Shown here: one piece after another, positions 56,284-64,000 of the stretch
Position numbering within the stretch: position 1 is the stretch's first letter
How the letters are laid out: every line of letters starts with the position of its first letter
Position numbers and translations under genes: made by a program
Origin: Serratia sp. M24T3
Lineage (GTDB): Bacteria; Pseudomonadota; Gammaproteobacteria; Enterobacterales; Enterobacteriaceae
Assembly (NCBI RefSeq): GCF_000257645.1
Contig: NZ_AJHJ01000001.1
Span: forward strand, 124,001-188,000
DNA: 64,000 nt
Direction: 5' to 3'
Notes under the pieces: generated by a model
The model's input: only the letters and a program-made list of their open reading frames with translations
Told to the model about the DNA's origin: nothing
The model's database searches: none

Positions 56284-57060
56284 ATGCTGACTATTATTTC
56301 TCCAGCCAAAACACTTGATTATGAAAGTGAGCTTGCCACTAAACGCTACACACAGCCGGAACTGCTCGACAAATCCAGCCAGCTAATCGCCATTGCGAAA
56401 AAATTGTCGCCAGCCGAGATCTCTAGCCTGATGGGTATCAGCGACAAGCTCGCCCATCTCAACGCCGAACGTTTCAATGACTGGCAGCCAGACTTTACGC
56501 CGAAAAATGCGCGTCAGGCGATTTTGGCGTTTAAAGGCGACGTTTATACCGGTTTGCAGGCGGAAGATTTCAGTGAAAAGGATTTTGATTTTGCCCAGCA
56601 GCATTTACGGATGCTTTCAGGTCTCTACGGGCTGCTGCGTCCGCTTGATTTAATGCAGCCCTATCGTCTCGAGATGGGCATTCGATTGAACAATCCGCAG
56701 GGAACCAATCTTTATGCTTTCTGGGGCGAGTTGCTGACTGAAAAACTTAATACGGTCCTTAAAGAACAAGGGGATAACATCCTGGTTAATTTAGCTTCAG
56801 ACGAGTATTTCAAGGCGGTCAAACCTGCCAGGCTCGATGGAGAAATCATTAAGCCTGTCTTCCTTGACGAGAAAAATGGCAACTACAAAGTCATCAGTTT
56901 CTATGCCAAGAAAGCGCGCGGATTGATGAGTCGCTTTATTATCAAAGAGCGTTTGACCAAGCGCAAACAGCTTGAGGAATTCTCGCTGGAAGGTTATCAG
57001 TTTGACGCCACGCGCTCCGAAGGGAATGAGCTGGTGTTTACCCGCGCCGAGCAGAAATAA
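56284..57060 (+). CDS. yaaA: peroxide-stress protein YaaA
   Basis: YaaA (DUF328/UPF0246) limits free iron and DNA damage during peroxide stress; it is OxyR-induced in E. coli and has a DNA-binding fold. The 258 residues equal E. coli YaaA. The N-terminus [15 protein letters not shown], the [21 protein letters not shown] block (residues about 103-123) and [17 protein letters not shown] near 206-222 are the conserved family segments. A TAAAAT at 56217-56222 may be its -10. I did not identify an OxyR site. Confidence 0.95.
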   Translation: MLTIISPAKTLDYESELATKRYTQPELLDKSSQLIAIAKKLSPAEISSLMGISDKLAHLNAERFNDWQPDFTPKNARQAILAFKGDVYTGLQAEDFSEKDFDFAQQHLRMLSGLYGLLRPLDLMQPYRLEMGIRLNNPQGTNLYAFWGELLTEKLNTVLKEQGDNILVNLASDEYFKAVKPARLDGEIIKPVFLDEKNGNYKVISFYAKKARGLMSRFIIKERLTKRKQLEEFSLEGYQFDATRSEGNELVFTRAEQK

Positions 57061-57088
57061 AAAAGGGAGCACTGCGCTCGCGGCTCCC
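57058..57088 (-). terminator. terminator of the thr operon
   Basis: On the minus strand GGGAGC/GCTCCC (complement of 57083-57088 and 57065-57070) encloses a GC-rich loop and is followed by TTTTTTATT. It overlaps the end of the converging yaaA. A second stem, CCCTGC/GCAGGG at about 57116-57134, lies nearer to thrC. Confidence 0.7.
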
Positions 57089-57143
57089 CTATCCTAACCT
57101 TGCCCGAATTTAAATCCCTGCGCAGTAGGCAGGGTTTTAAATA

Positions 57144-58433
57144 CTACTCTGGCAGCGCCATCAGGAACTTACGCAGTTCGCTGAAATCTTCCGGCAGATC
57201 GTGCGACAGCAGCGGCAGATCGGCGCGATCGGCCAACTCTTTCGGCAATGGCAGTGTCTGGCCCAGGATTGCGTCAACGCTTTCCTTGAACTTCGCCGGA
57301 TGGGCAGTACCGATAAACAGACCAAACTCGCCGTCTTTCAGCTGATCGCGCAGCGCACGATAGGCAATCGCTGCGTGTGGTTCTGAGATGTAGCCGATAT
57401 CTGCCAGCTCACGCATGGTGTCTTCGGTGGTCTCGTCAGAAACGGCGGCATAGCCCAGATCTTTCAACTGCCAAATCTTGCGGCGATACAGCTCTTCAAC
57501 GCGCGGCCAGTTGTTAGGCTGGCTGACGTCCATGGCGTTCGACAGTGTCGCAACGGTCTTGTTTGGCGTCCATTCACCGTTGGTCAGGAAACGCGGCACG
57601 GTGTCATTGGCATTGGTTGCGGCAATAAAACGCTTCACCGGCAGGCCCAGCGACTTGGCCAGCAGGCCCGCAGTAAGATCACCAAAGTTGCCGCTTGGCA
57701 CAGAAACCACCAGTTGGTTACGCGCTTCCTGTGGTAACTGGGCGACGGCTTCAAAGTAGTAGCAAATCTGCGCCAGCAGGCGGCTGATATTAATCGAGTT
57801 GGCAGAGTTCAGGTGCAGAGCGACTTTCAGCTCTTCATCATCAAACGCCTGCTTGACCAGCGCCTGGCAGGCATCGAAATCGCCGTCAATTGCCACGGTG
57901 TGAATATTATCACCGAGGGTACAGAACAATTTTTCCTGCAGTGGACTGATTTTGCCGCGCGGATAAAGGATAACGACACGCACGTTTTTCAGGCCATGGA
58001 AAGCGTGAGCCACTGCCGCGCCGGTATCACCGGAGGTTGCGGTCAGAATGGTTACCGGCTGATCGCCTGAAACTTCTGTCAAAATCTGCGCCATAAAGCG
58101 GCCGCCGAAGTCTTTAAACGCCAGCGTAGGGCCGTGGAACAGTTCCAGACAGGCGACGTCTTCTTCAACTTTTTTCACTGGTGCCGGGAAAGCAAAGGCA
58201 TTTTTAACGCGCTGATAAAGCTGCTCTTCCGGGATCTCATCGCCGATAAAAGCGGAAAGAATACGGCTGCTACGAGTCACAAAATCCAGCTCGAGCAAGC
58301 GATCGATTTCGGTCAGCTCAAACTCAGGCAAGTCCAGCGGGAAAAACAGTCCTTGTTGCTTGCCCAGGCCTTGCTTAACCGCTTGTGCAAAGCTGACCTG
58401 CTCGTTGTGATCCTTCAGGTTGTACAGTTTCAT
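57144..58433 (-). CDS. thrC: threonine synthase
   Basis: ThrC converts O-phosphohomoserine to threonine with pyridoxal phosphate. The 429-residue fold-type-II enzyme (E. coli 428) has the PLP lysine in HGPTLAFKDFGGRFMAQ near residues 99-115. The glycine-rich phosphate loop is in VSVPSGNFGDLTAGLLAK near 243-260, and ATSGDTGAAVAHAF is also present. It is the last gene of thrLABC, 3 bp after thrB. Confidence 0.97.
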   Translation of the reverse strand: MKLYNLKDHNEQVSFAQAVKQGLGKQQGLFFPLDLPEFELTEIDRLLELDFVTRSSRILSAFIGDEIPEEQLYQRVKNAFAFPAPVKKVEEDVACLELFHGPTLAFKDFGGRFMAQILTEVSGDQPVTILTATSGDTGAAVAHAFHGLKNVRVVILYPRGKISPLQEKLFCTLGDNIHTVAIDGDFDACQALVKQAFDDEELKVALHLNSANSINISRLLAQICYYFEAVAQLPQEARNQLVVSVPSGNFGDLTAGLLAKSLGLPVKRFIAATNANDTVPRFLTNGEWTPNKTVATLSNAMDVSQPNNWPRVEELYRRKIWQLKDLGYAAVSDETTEDTMRELADIGYISEPHAAIAYRALRDQLKDGEFGLFIGTAHPAKFKESVDAILGQTLPLPKELADRADLPLLSHDLPEDFSELRKFLMALPE

Positions 58434-58436
58434 TGA

Positions 58437-59366
58437 TTATCCCAATAGTCTCGCGCCTGCGGTATCCAGGCGACAAATATGAACAAAGCCTTCGTCATTT
58501 TGCAGATAGTGATTCTGCAGCCATTCAGCCATGCGTTTTGCCGTATCGCCGTCGTTGCAAATTGCAAACAGCGTCGGACCCGATCCTGAAATTCCGCAGG
58601 CCAGCGCGCCAATTTCTTCAGCGGCGGCTCGTGCCTCGGCAAAGCCCGGCAGCAAACGAGTGCGGTAAGGTTCGGCAATCACATCTTTCATCAATTTAGC
58701 CGCTAAAGCAGGCTGTTGCGTATGGCAAGCGTGAATAAAGCCCGCCAGATAGCGGCCGTGACTGATACAGTCCTGGCGGCGATACTGCGCAGGCAAAATA
58801 GCGCGCGCCTCGGCGGTAGAAACTTTAATTCCCGGATACGCCATCACCCACAGCCAGTCATCAAAGCAAGGGACGTCCTGAGAGATAATGCCCAGCTCCT
58901 CGAGCATCAGCTGCAAACCGCCCAGATAGCACGGCGCCACGTTGTCGTAATGCACGCTGCCAGAAATACGCCCTTCCAGCTCGCCCATCAGCTCAAGCAT
59001 TTTGGTGTCATCGAGCTGATTGTTGTTGAATTCGTTCATCGCCATCAAACCGGCGACCACAGAACAGGCGCTGGAACCCAGCCCTGAACCAATTGGCATA
59101 TTCTTTTCCAGTGTCATCGCCACCGGAATTTCTTTGCCGATTTCCTGACAGTAACGCTGCCAGCACTGATAAACAATGTTGTCTTCCATCTTGTCTGGAA
59201 GCTTGGAAACAAAGCGCCCACCGTTGGTCAGACTAAAAGTCGTGGCGGCTTCGACGGTCACACAGTCACCCAGCAACGAGCCATCTACCGGAGAAACTGC
59301 CGCACCCAGCACATCAAAACCGACGCTAACGTTACCAATTGATGCCGGGGCATATACCTTAACCAT
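58437..59366 (-). CDS. thrB: homoserine kinase
   Basis: ThrB phosphorylates homoserine for threonine synthesis. The 309-residue GHMP-family kinase (E. coli 310) shows the ATP loop [21 protein letters not shown] near residues 89-109 and the C-terminal [15 protein letters not shown] motif near 256-270. The gap to thrA is a single base, so translation is coupled to the upstream gene. Confidence 0.97.
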   Translation of the reverse strand: MVKVYAPASIGNVSVGFDVLGAAVSPVDGSLLGDCVTVEAATTFSLTNGGRFVSKLPDKMEDNIVYQCWQRYCQEIGKEIPVAMTLEKNMPIGSGLGSSACSVVAGLMAMNEFNNNQLDDTKMLELMGELEGRISGSVHYDNVAPCYLGGLQLMLEELGIISQDVPCFDDWLWVMAYPGIKVSTAEARAILPAQYRRQDCISHGRYLAGFIHACHTQQPALAAKLMKDVIAEPYRTRLLPGFAEARAAAEEIGALACGISGSGPTLFAICNDGDTAKRMAEWLQNHYLQNDEGFVHICRLDTAGARLLG

Positions 59367-59367
59367 A

Positions 59368-61842
59368 TTAAACTCCTAACTTCCATGACAGCGTTCGCAA
59401 AAGATCGGCGAAGACGCCAGCCGCAGTAACATCGTTACCCGCACCGTAGCCGCGCAATACTAGAGGAATCGGTTGATAATAACGGCTGTAGAAAGCCAGC
59501 GCATTCTCGCCATTTTTAACTTTATACAGCGGATCGTTACCATCGACAGCAAGGATTTTGACCTTGCATTGGCCTTCGTCGATCGCACCGACATAACGCA
59601 ATACTTTGCCTTCAGCGGCGGCATCGGCTACGCGCTGTTTAAATTCAGCATCAATCTCTGGCAGGCGAGCCAGGAAGCTGTTTACGTCACCGCTGGCGTC
59701 AAAGGATACCGGCAGAACCGACTCGACTTCAATGTCTGAAAGCTCAAGTTTGTTACCGGCTTCACGGGCGAGGATCAGCAACTTACGTGCGACGTCCATT
59801 CCCGACAGATCGTCACGCGGGTCAGGCTCGGTAAAACCGCTGGCCCGCGCGGCCAACGTGGCTTCGGACAGCGAAACGCCTTCGTCCAGCTGACCAAAGA
59901 TTTGTGACAGCGAACCAGAGAGGATCCCGGTGAAACGCACCAGCTCATCGCCCGCATTGAGCAGATTTTGCAGATTTTCAATGACCGGCAAACCGGCACC
60001 AACGTTGGTGTCATACAGGAACTTGCGGCGCGAACTGGCGGCCGCTTTACGCAGCTGATAGTAGTAATTCATCGATGCCGTGTTGGCACGTTTGTTCGGC
60101 GTTACTACGTGGAAACCGTCAGTCAGCAAATCGGCATACTGATTAGCGATCGCTTCGTTGGATGTACAGTCAACCACGACCGGATTCAGCAGATGATACT
60201 CTTTCACCAGGCGGATCAGGCGGCCAATATTGAACGGCTCCTGCGCGGCGCCCAGCTCGTCACGCCAGTTTTCCAGCGCAATGCCGTGTACGTTGGTCAC
60301 CATTGCTCGGGAATTGGCGATACCGCAAACGCGTAAATCAATGTGCTTGGCCTTGAGCCACGCCTGCTGACGTCGAATCTGCTCGATCAAAGCCCCGCCC
60401 ACGCCCCCGACGCCAATCAGGAACACCTCGATGACCTGATCGGTGTTAAACAGCATCTGATGGCTTACGCGCACGCCCATGGTGGCATCATCATTATTCA
60501 CCACTACGGAAATGGAACGCTCGGAAGATCCCTGCGCAATAGCGACGATATTGATGTTGGCACGCGCCAGGGCAGAGAAGAACTTCGCCGAAATACCGCG
60601 CAGTGTGCGCATACCGTCGCCGACAACCGAGATCACCGCCAGTTTTTCGGTAACATCCAGCGGCTCCAGCAGGCCGTCTTTCAGTTCCAGATAGAATTCA
60701 TCTTCCAGCGCTTTGCGCGCGCGGACCAGCTCGCCCTGCGGCACGCAGAAGCTGATGCTGTACTCAGAAGAGGACTGGGTGATCAATACGACTGAAATCC
60801 CTGAGCGCGACATCACCGCAAACACGCGCGCTGCCATGCCGATCATGCCTTTCATCCCCGGACCGGACACGTTGATCATCGCCATGTTATTGAGATTGGT
60901 GATGCCTTGGACCGGGGTATTTTTATCTTCGAATTCGCTACCCGCGCTGTGGCTGCCGATTAAAGTACCTGGCGCCTGCGGGTTGGAAGTATTTTTGATC
61001 AAACACGGGATCTGGAATTGAGCGATAGGCGTGATAGTCCGTGGATGCAGAACTTTGGCACCAAAGTACGAAAGCTCCATTGCTTCCTGATAAGACATTG
61101 ATTTCAGGAGACGCGCATCCGGCACAATACGCGGGTCGCAGGTATATACGCCGTCAACGTCGGTCCAGATCTCGCAACAGTCGGCGCGCAGACAGGCTGC
61201 CAGCACTGCGGCGGAATAGTCTGAACCGTTACGGCCCAGCACCACCAGCTCGCCTTTATCATTTCCTGCAGTGAAACCGGCCATCAGCACGATGTCGGTT
61301 GCAGGAATATTGCTGGCGGCAATGCGCGCGGTGGATTCATTGATATCAACGGTAGACTCGAGGTAATGACCCACGGCCAGCAGCTTTTCAACCGGATTGA
61401 TCACGGTTACGCCGAAGCCTTTGGCTTTAAACACCGCTTCCATAACAGCAATCGATAACTTTTCGCCACGGCAGATGATGCTGGCGTTGACGCTGTCCGG
61501 GCACTGCCCCAACAAGCCGATACCGTGCAATAGTTGCTTAAGCTGGCCAAATTCCTGCTCGACAAACATTTTGGTGGCTGGCAGGTCAAATTCTGGCAGC
61601 GCGTCAGCCAATCCATTGATCAACTCGGCAAAAATGCGTTCTGCATCGCTCATGATCGGCAGGATATCCTGCCCGGCAACGGTTTTTTCGATCATCGCGA
61701 CCAGATGATTGGTAATTTTAGCCGGGGCTGACAATACCGCTGCAACCTGTCCCTGACTTGCATTGCTCTCCATGATTTCCGCAACCCGCAGGAAGCGTTC
61801 GGCATTTGCTACTGAAGTCCCGCCAAATTTCAACACTCGCAT
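59368..61842 (-). CDS. thrA: bifunctional aspartokinase I/homoserine dehydrogenase I
   Basis: ThrA carries out the first and third steps from aspartate to threonine and is feedback-inhibited by threonine. The 824-residue fusion (E. coli 820) has an aspartokinase domain starting [17 protein letters not shown]. Tandem ACT regulatory domains follow (about 315-455), then homoserine dehydrogenase with the NAD motif [15 protein letters not shown] near residues 470-484. It is the first structural gene after the thr attenuator. Confidence 0.97.
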   Translation of the reverse strand: MRVLKFGGTSVANAERFLRVAEIMESNASQGQVAAVLSAPAKITNHLVAMIEKTVAGQDILPIMSDAERIFAELINGLADALPEFDLPATKMFVEQEFGQLKQLLHGIGLLGQCPDSVNASIICRGEKLSIAVMEAVFKAKGFGVTVINPVEKLLAVGHYLESTVDINESTARIAASNIPATDIVLMAGFTAGNDKGELVVLGRNGSDYSAAVLAACLRADCCEIWTDVDGVYTCDPRIVPDARLLKSMSYQEAMELSYFGAKVLHPRTITPIAQFQIPCLIKNTSNPQAPGTLIGSHSAGSEFEDKNTPVQGITNLNNMAMINVSGPGMKGMIGMAARVFAVMSRSGISVVLITQSSSEYSISFCVPQGELVRARKALEDEFYLELKDGLLEPLDVTEKLAVISVVGDGMRTLRGISAKFFSALARANINIVAIAQGSSERSISVVVNNDDATMGVRVSHQMLFNTDQVIEVFLIGVGGVGGALIEQIRRQQAWLKAKHIDLRVCGIANSRAMVTNVHGIALENWRDELGAAQEPFNIGRLIRLVKEYHLLNPVVVDCTSNEAIANQYADLLTDGFHVVTPNKRANTASMNYYYQLRKAAASSRRKFLYDTNVGAGLPVIENLQNLLNAGDELVRFTGILSGSLSQIFGQLDEGVSLSEATLAARASGFTEPDPRDDLSGMDVARKLLILAREAGNKLELSDIEVESVLPVSFDASGDVNSFLARLPEIDAEFKQRVADAAAEGKVLRYVGAIDEGQCKVKILAVDGNDPLYKVKNGENALAFYSRYYQPIPLVLRGYGAGNDVTAAGVFADLLRTLSWKLGV

Positions 61843-61896
61843 TTCTGGTTTCTCCTACTCTCATAATCAGCAATTTTCACAAGGGAATGTAGCCGT

Positions 61897-61934
61897 AAAA
61901 AAAAAGCCCGCACTGGTTAGGTGCGGGCTTTTTT
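61897..61934 (-). terminator. thr attenuator terminator
   Basis: On the minus strand AAAAAGCCCGCAC pairs with GTGCGGGCTTTTT (complement of 61921-61933 and 61901-61913), with a seven-base loop and a nine-T tract. It starts 20 bp after the thrL stop. Stalling of ribosomes in thrL when Thr- or Ile-tRNA is scarce should prevent its formation. Confidence 0.93.
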
Positions 61935-61952
61935 CTGTTTTTCCTGTACGCG

Positions 61953-62021
61953 TCAGCCCGCCCCAGTACCGATGGTAATGGTGGTGGTAATAATTGTTGT
62001 GTTCAGGCTGATGTGTCGCAT
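61953..62021 (-). CDS. thrL: thr operon leader peptide
   Basis: The 22-residue leader MRHISLNTTIITTTITIGTG-AG holds seven threonine and five isoleucine codons, mostly in one block (residues 8-17). It lies between the thr promoter and a strong attenuator. The first residues and the ending GTGAG resemble E. coli ThrL (21 residues). Translation senses the levels of charged Thr- and Ile-tRNA and controls thrABC. Confidence 0.93.
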   Translation of the reverse strand: MRHISLNTTIITTTITIGTGAG

Positions 62022-62067
62022 TGGTTTTTTGTGTTTATCTTGTTAGTTTTTACTCTGTCTGCCCTAT

Positions 62068-62096
62068 TAGCTAAAGCATAAGGACCAGCAAGTCAA
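62068..62096 (-). promoter_or_regulatory. thr operon promoter
   Basis: On the minus strand TTGACT (complement of 62091-62096) is followed after 17 bp by TAGCTA (complement of 62068-62073), about 47 bp before thrL. The same TTGACT -35 and position occur in the E. coli thr promoter. Confidence 0.7.
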
Positions 62097-62240
62097 TTTT
62101 TTTCGATTTTTTACTCTAAAATCGATGAACAACCGAGCAGCGAATTAAACCACAACTTCGGGACGTTTTTAGATAATAAAACCATTATTTCGCACAAAGG
62201 TTAGACAAAACACTCAGTGAACGAGAATATACCGCCAACC

Positions 62241-62927
62241 TCAGTGGGCTAATTTTTTTTCGATATCGTGCAGCAAAGTGTGCAACATCGCGGCGTCTCT
62301 CTGTTCCAGAACGCCCAATCTTTGCTGCAACCAGTCACCCAGTTTTTGGTCATCCTGAGCATCAAGATTGACCAGTAAACGCGACACTCGCGCACGCAGC
62401 GCATCCAGCTGACCCGGCTCGGCCTGCACCGCCTGTTTTTGCGCCAGCTGATTAAGTGAAGAAAGCTGATAGCAAAACACCATCACCGCCTGTCCTAGAT
62501 TCAATGAAGGATAATCAGCCACCATCGGCACACCCGTCAGCAGATCAGCCAGCTCAAGCTCTTCATTGGTCAGGCCCGAATCTTCACGACCAAACACCAG
62601 CGCCACATTGTTAACCCAGCTTTGCCGCTCGGTAAGCTGGGCTTCAAGTTCCTGCGGCGTACAGTAATAATGAAAACGAGCGCGGCTACGTGCAGTGGTT
62701 GCGACAGTAAAATCGATATCAGCCAATGCCTCTTGCAGGCTGTTGAAGTGTTGGGCATTTTGTAAGATTTCGCCTGAACCGTGAGCCACCCATCCTGCCT
62801 CTGGCTGTAAATGAGCCTGGCTTTCAACGATGCGTAATGAAGCAAAGCCCATGGTTTTCATTGCTCGCGCCGCGGCACCTACATTTTCAGGCCGTGCCGG
62901 AGAGACGAGAATAATATGAAGTTGCAT
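62241..62927 (-). CDS. lasT: tRNA/rRNA methyltransferase-like protein LasT (YjtD)
   Basis: A 228-residue SpoU/TrmH-class (SPOUT) methyltransferase-like protein, equal in length to E. coli LasT/YjtD and related to TrmJ. Family motifs are the N-terminal LVSPARPENVGAAARAMKTMG (residues about 7-27), the SAM-knot segment ALVFGREDSGLTNEEL near residues 109-124, and PSLNLGQAVMVFCYQL near 140-155. The RNA target of LasT is not established. It lies between thrL and arcA, as in E. coli. Confidence 0.93.
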   Translation of the reverse strand: MQLHIILVSPARPENVGAAARAMKTMGFASLRIVESQAHLQPEAGWVAHGSGEILQNAQHFNSLQEALADIDFTVATTARSRARFHYYCTPQELEAQLTERQSWVNNVALVFGREDSGLTNEELELADLLTGVPMVADYPSLNLGQAVMVFCYQLSSLNQLAQKQAVQAEPGQLDALRARVSRLLVNLDAQDDQKLGDWLQQRLGVLEQRDAAMLHTLLHDIEKKLAH

Positions 62928-63173
62928 GAGCTACCTCTGAAGAATGCAGATTAAAGAAGATCAGTAGGTCGCCATTTCATTTTATTTAAGGCAACAGACA
63001 ATCGAGATGAGCACAATTATAATTCACATCCGTTTAACAGTCTTCGAATATGTTGTCGTAATGCCTGGAGGGAAAGCGTTCAGGTTACTTTATGGAGTTT
63101 GAATAGTATAACCATTCAGGGCATTGATTAATTATGATTATAAATCATGCTCATAGCTTTAATAATATGATTT

Positions 63174-63195
63174 GTTAAGTTTTTTGAAACTTAAC
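63174..63195. repeat. perfect inverted repeat in the arcA upstream region
   Basis: GTTAAGTTT (63174-63182) and AAACTTAAC (63187-63195) form a perfect 9-bp stem with a TTTG loop. It is AT-rich and followed by GTTATTTATTTATC, so it is at best a weak terminator. It may instead be an operator or an RNA hairpin. Confidence 0.6.
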
Positions 63196-63419
63196 GTTAT
63201 TTATTTATCAAAAAATTTTTAATAAACCGCAAAATGTAAGTCAGCGGTGCCGGATTTTAAGTATTTTTCACCGTTCTGTTACCGTGCTACAATTGAAATT
63301 GATATATGTCAACAAAGCGTAGTTTTGTTGAGTGGCAGTTTCGGTACTCGCTGTTATATTGCTGTTAATAGGGTTAGGATATGCGCCGCTCAAGGTACCA
63401 ACGGGACTGCAGGAAGTGG

Positions 63420-63494
63420 TTACCCAACTGAGCTGGCGATGTTGTTGCCGTTGATGGAAAGTGTACCAAGAACGCGTTTACGTACTTTAGTCAT
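63420..63494 (-). CDS. yjjY: YjjY-like short ORF upstream of arcA
   Basis: The minus-strand ORF reads MTKVRKRVLGTLSINGNNIA-SSVG, 24 residues. Its first 19 residues closely follow E. coli YjjY (MTKVRNCVLDALSINVNNI), a 46-residue predicted protein also encoded next to arcA. The present copy stops earlier. No ribosome site precedes the ATG. The conservation may reflect a regulatory DNA or RNA element of the arcA leader rather than a protein, so the coding status is open. Confidence 0.5.
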   Translation of the reverse strand: MTKVRKRVLGTLSINGNNIASSVG

Positions 63495-63593
63495 GTAACG
63501 AGTGAAACCGAACAAGAAACTGTCTAATTCATTTGTATATCAAAGACTTCTGTACTCCTATTTTCTATTTGTTGGCAATCTTAGGTAGCAAAA

Positions 63594-64000
63594 ATGCAGA
63601 CCCCCCAAATTCTTATCGTCGAAGACGAATTAGTAACACGTAATACTTTAAAAAGTATTTTCCAGGCAGAAGGTTACACGGTTTTTGAAGCCAGTGACGG
63701 TGCAGAGATGCATCACATTATGTCTGAGAACGATATCAACCTGGTATTGATGGATATCAACCTGCCAGGCAAAAATGGCCTGTTGCTCGCAAAAGAAGTG
63801 CGCGAGAAAAACAACGTGGCGCTGATGTTCCTGACCGGACGCGACAACGAAGTCGACAAGATTGTCGGCCTGCAGTACGGCGCAGACGATTACCTGACCA
63901 AGCCGTTCAATCCACATGAACTGACTATTCGTGCGCGCAACCTGCTGTCTCGCACCATGAATCTCAGCCCGGTGGGTGAAGAACGTCGTCTGGTAGAAAG
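63594..64000 (+). CDS. arcA: response regulator ArcA, 5' part
   Basis: ArcA, with the sensor ArcB, represses respiratory genes when oxygen is low. Only the first 135 codons are in the window; the gene runs off the right edge. The receiver domain is complete, with the acidic pocket E10/D11, the phosphorylated aspartate D54 in [10 protein letters not shown], a conserved Thr in MFLTGRD and Lys in [10 protein letters not shown]. The linker to the winged-helix DNA-binding domain has just begun. The ATG is preceded by TAGGTAGCAAAA. Confidence 0.97.
   Translation, partial: MQTPQILIVEDELVTRNTLKSIFQAEGYTVFEASDGAEMHHIMSENDINLVLMDINLPGKNGLLLAKEVREKNNVALMFLTGRDNEVDKIVGLQYGADDYLTKPFNPHELTIRARNLLSRTMNLSPVGEERRLVE

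Larger units (their letters stand above)
62928..63593. other. 666-bp region between lasT and arcA
   Basis: This AT-rich region is the arcA upstream and leader. It contains a perfect 9-bp inverted repeat (63174-63195) and a YjjY-like short ORF on the minus strand (63420-63494). A 16-codon ORF (63381-63431, preceded by TAGGAT) lies on the plus strand. E. coli arcA also has a long, multi-promoter upstream region. I could not assign individual promoters. Confidence 0.55.

Noticed and set aside
61763-61978. 71-codon plus-strand frame over the thr leader
   Set aside because: It is antisense to thrA, the attenuator and thrL, which fully explain this stretch.
63060-63101. 13-codon ORF (ATG at about 63060) in the arcA upstream region
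   Set aside because: Too short, no ribosome site and no conserved feature that I recognise.

Overview
The window is a stretch of core chromosome from an enterobacterium. Almost every gene has a close relative in Escherichia coli, and the gene order largely follows the 0-2 minute region of the E. coli chromosome together with arcA and lasT next to the thr operon. The missing E. coli-type islands, the ERIC-like repeat and the protein divergence point to Enterobacterales outside the Escherichia/Salmonella group. Yersiniaceae (Serratia, Rahnella, Ewingella or Rouxiella type) is my best guess, but the genus is not proven from this sequence.

Layout, left to right. (1) 1-4981: leu leader, attenuator and leuABCD. 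(2) 5000-11583: setA, the small RNA SgrS and the divergent sgrR, then a TPP riboswitch driving thiBPQ. (3) 11688-12455: a DedA membrane protein, yabI. (4) 12755-19066: SOS-controlled polB, then rapA and rluA. (5) 19160-26999: djlA, divergent from the envelope and housekeeping operon lptD-surA-pdxA-rsmA-apaG-apaH. (6) 27142-31171: folA, a LysE-type exporter, and kefC-kefF. (7) 31336-37046: carAB with a complex control region (two promoters, paired ARG boxes, a PurR-like site), then dapB. (8) 37649-39845: an outer-membrane porin followed by an SMP-30/lactonase protein, sitting where E. coli carries rihC. (9) 39905-46391: ribF-ileS-lspA-fkpB-ispH, divergent from rpsT. (10) 46474-51231: nhaA without nhaR, then dnaK-dnaJ under a clear sigma-32 promoter, with an ERIC-like element between dnaK and dnaJ. 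(11) 51296-57060: an MHS-family transporter, mog, talB, yaaJ and yaaA. (12) 57058-62096: thrL-thrABC with its attenuator. (13) 62241-64000: lasT, a short YjjY-like ORF and the 5' part of arcA.

Much of the window is amino-acid and nucleotide supply: Leu, Thr/Met/Lys precursors, carbamoyl phosphate and folate. It is controlled by RNA-level switches (leu and thr attenuators, TPP riboswitch, SgrS) and by ArgR and PurR sites. The rest covers outer-membrane assembly (LptD, SurA), chaperones, ion homeostasis (KefFC, NhaA) and stress responses (PolB, YaaA, DnaKJ).

I found no prophage, transposase, CRISPR array, tRNA, rRNA or defence island, and no clearly new multi-gene system. The points most worth a second look are the porin/lactonase pair with a palindrome upstream, the SgrS homologue that lacks a canonical SgrT, the start codon of polB, the ERIC-like insert inside dnaKJ, a 16-bp tandem repeat between apaH and folA, and small ORFs in the carA and arcA leader regions. 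Promoters, hairpins and operators were read by eye, without a folding program or database search.
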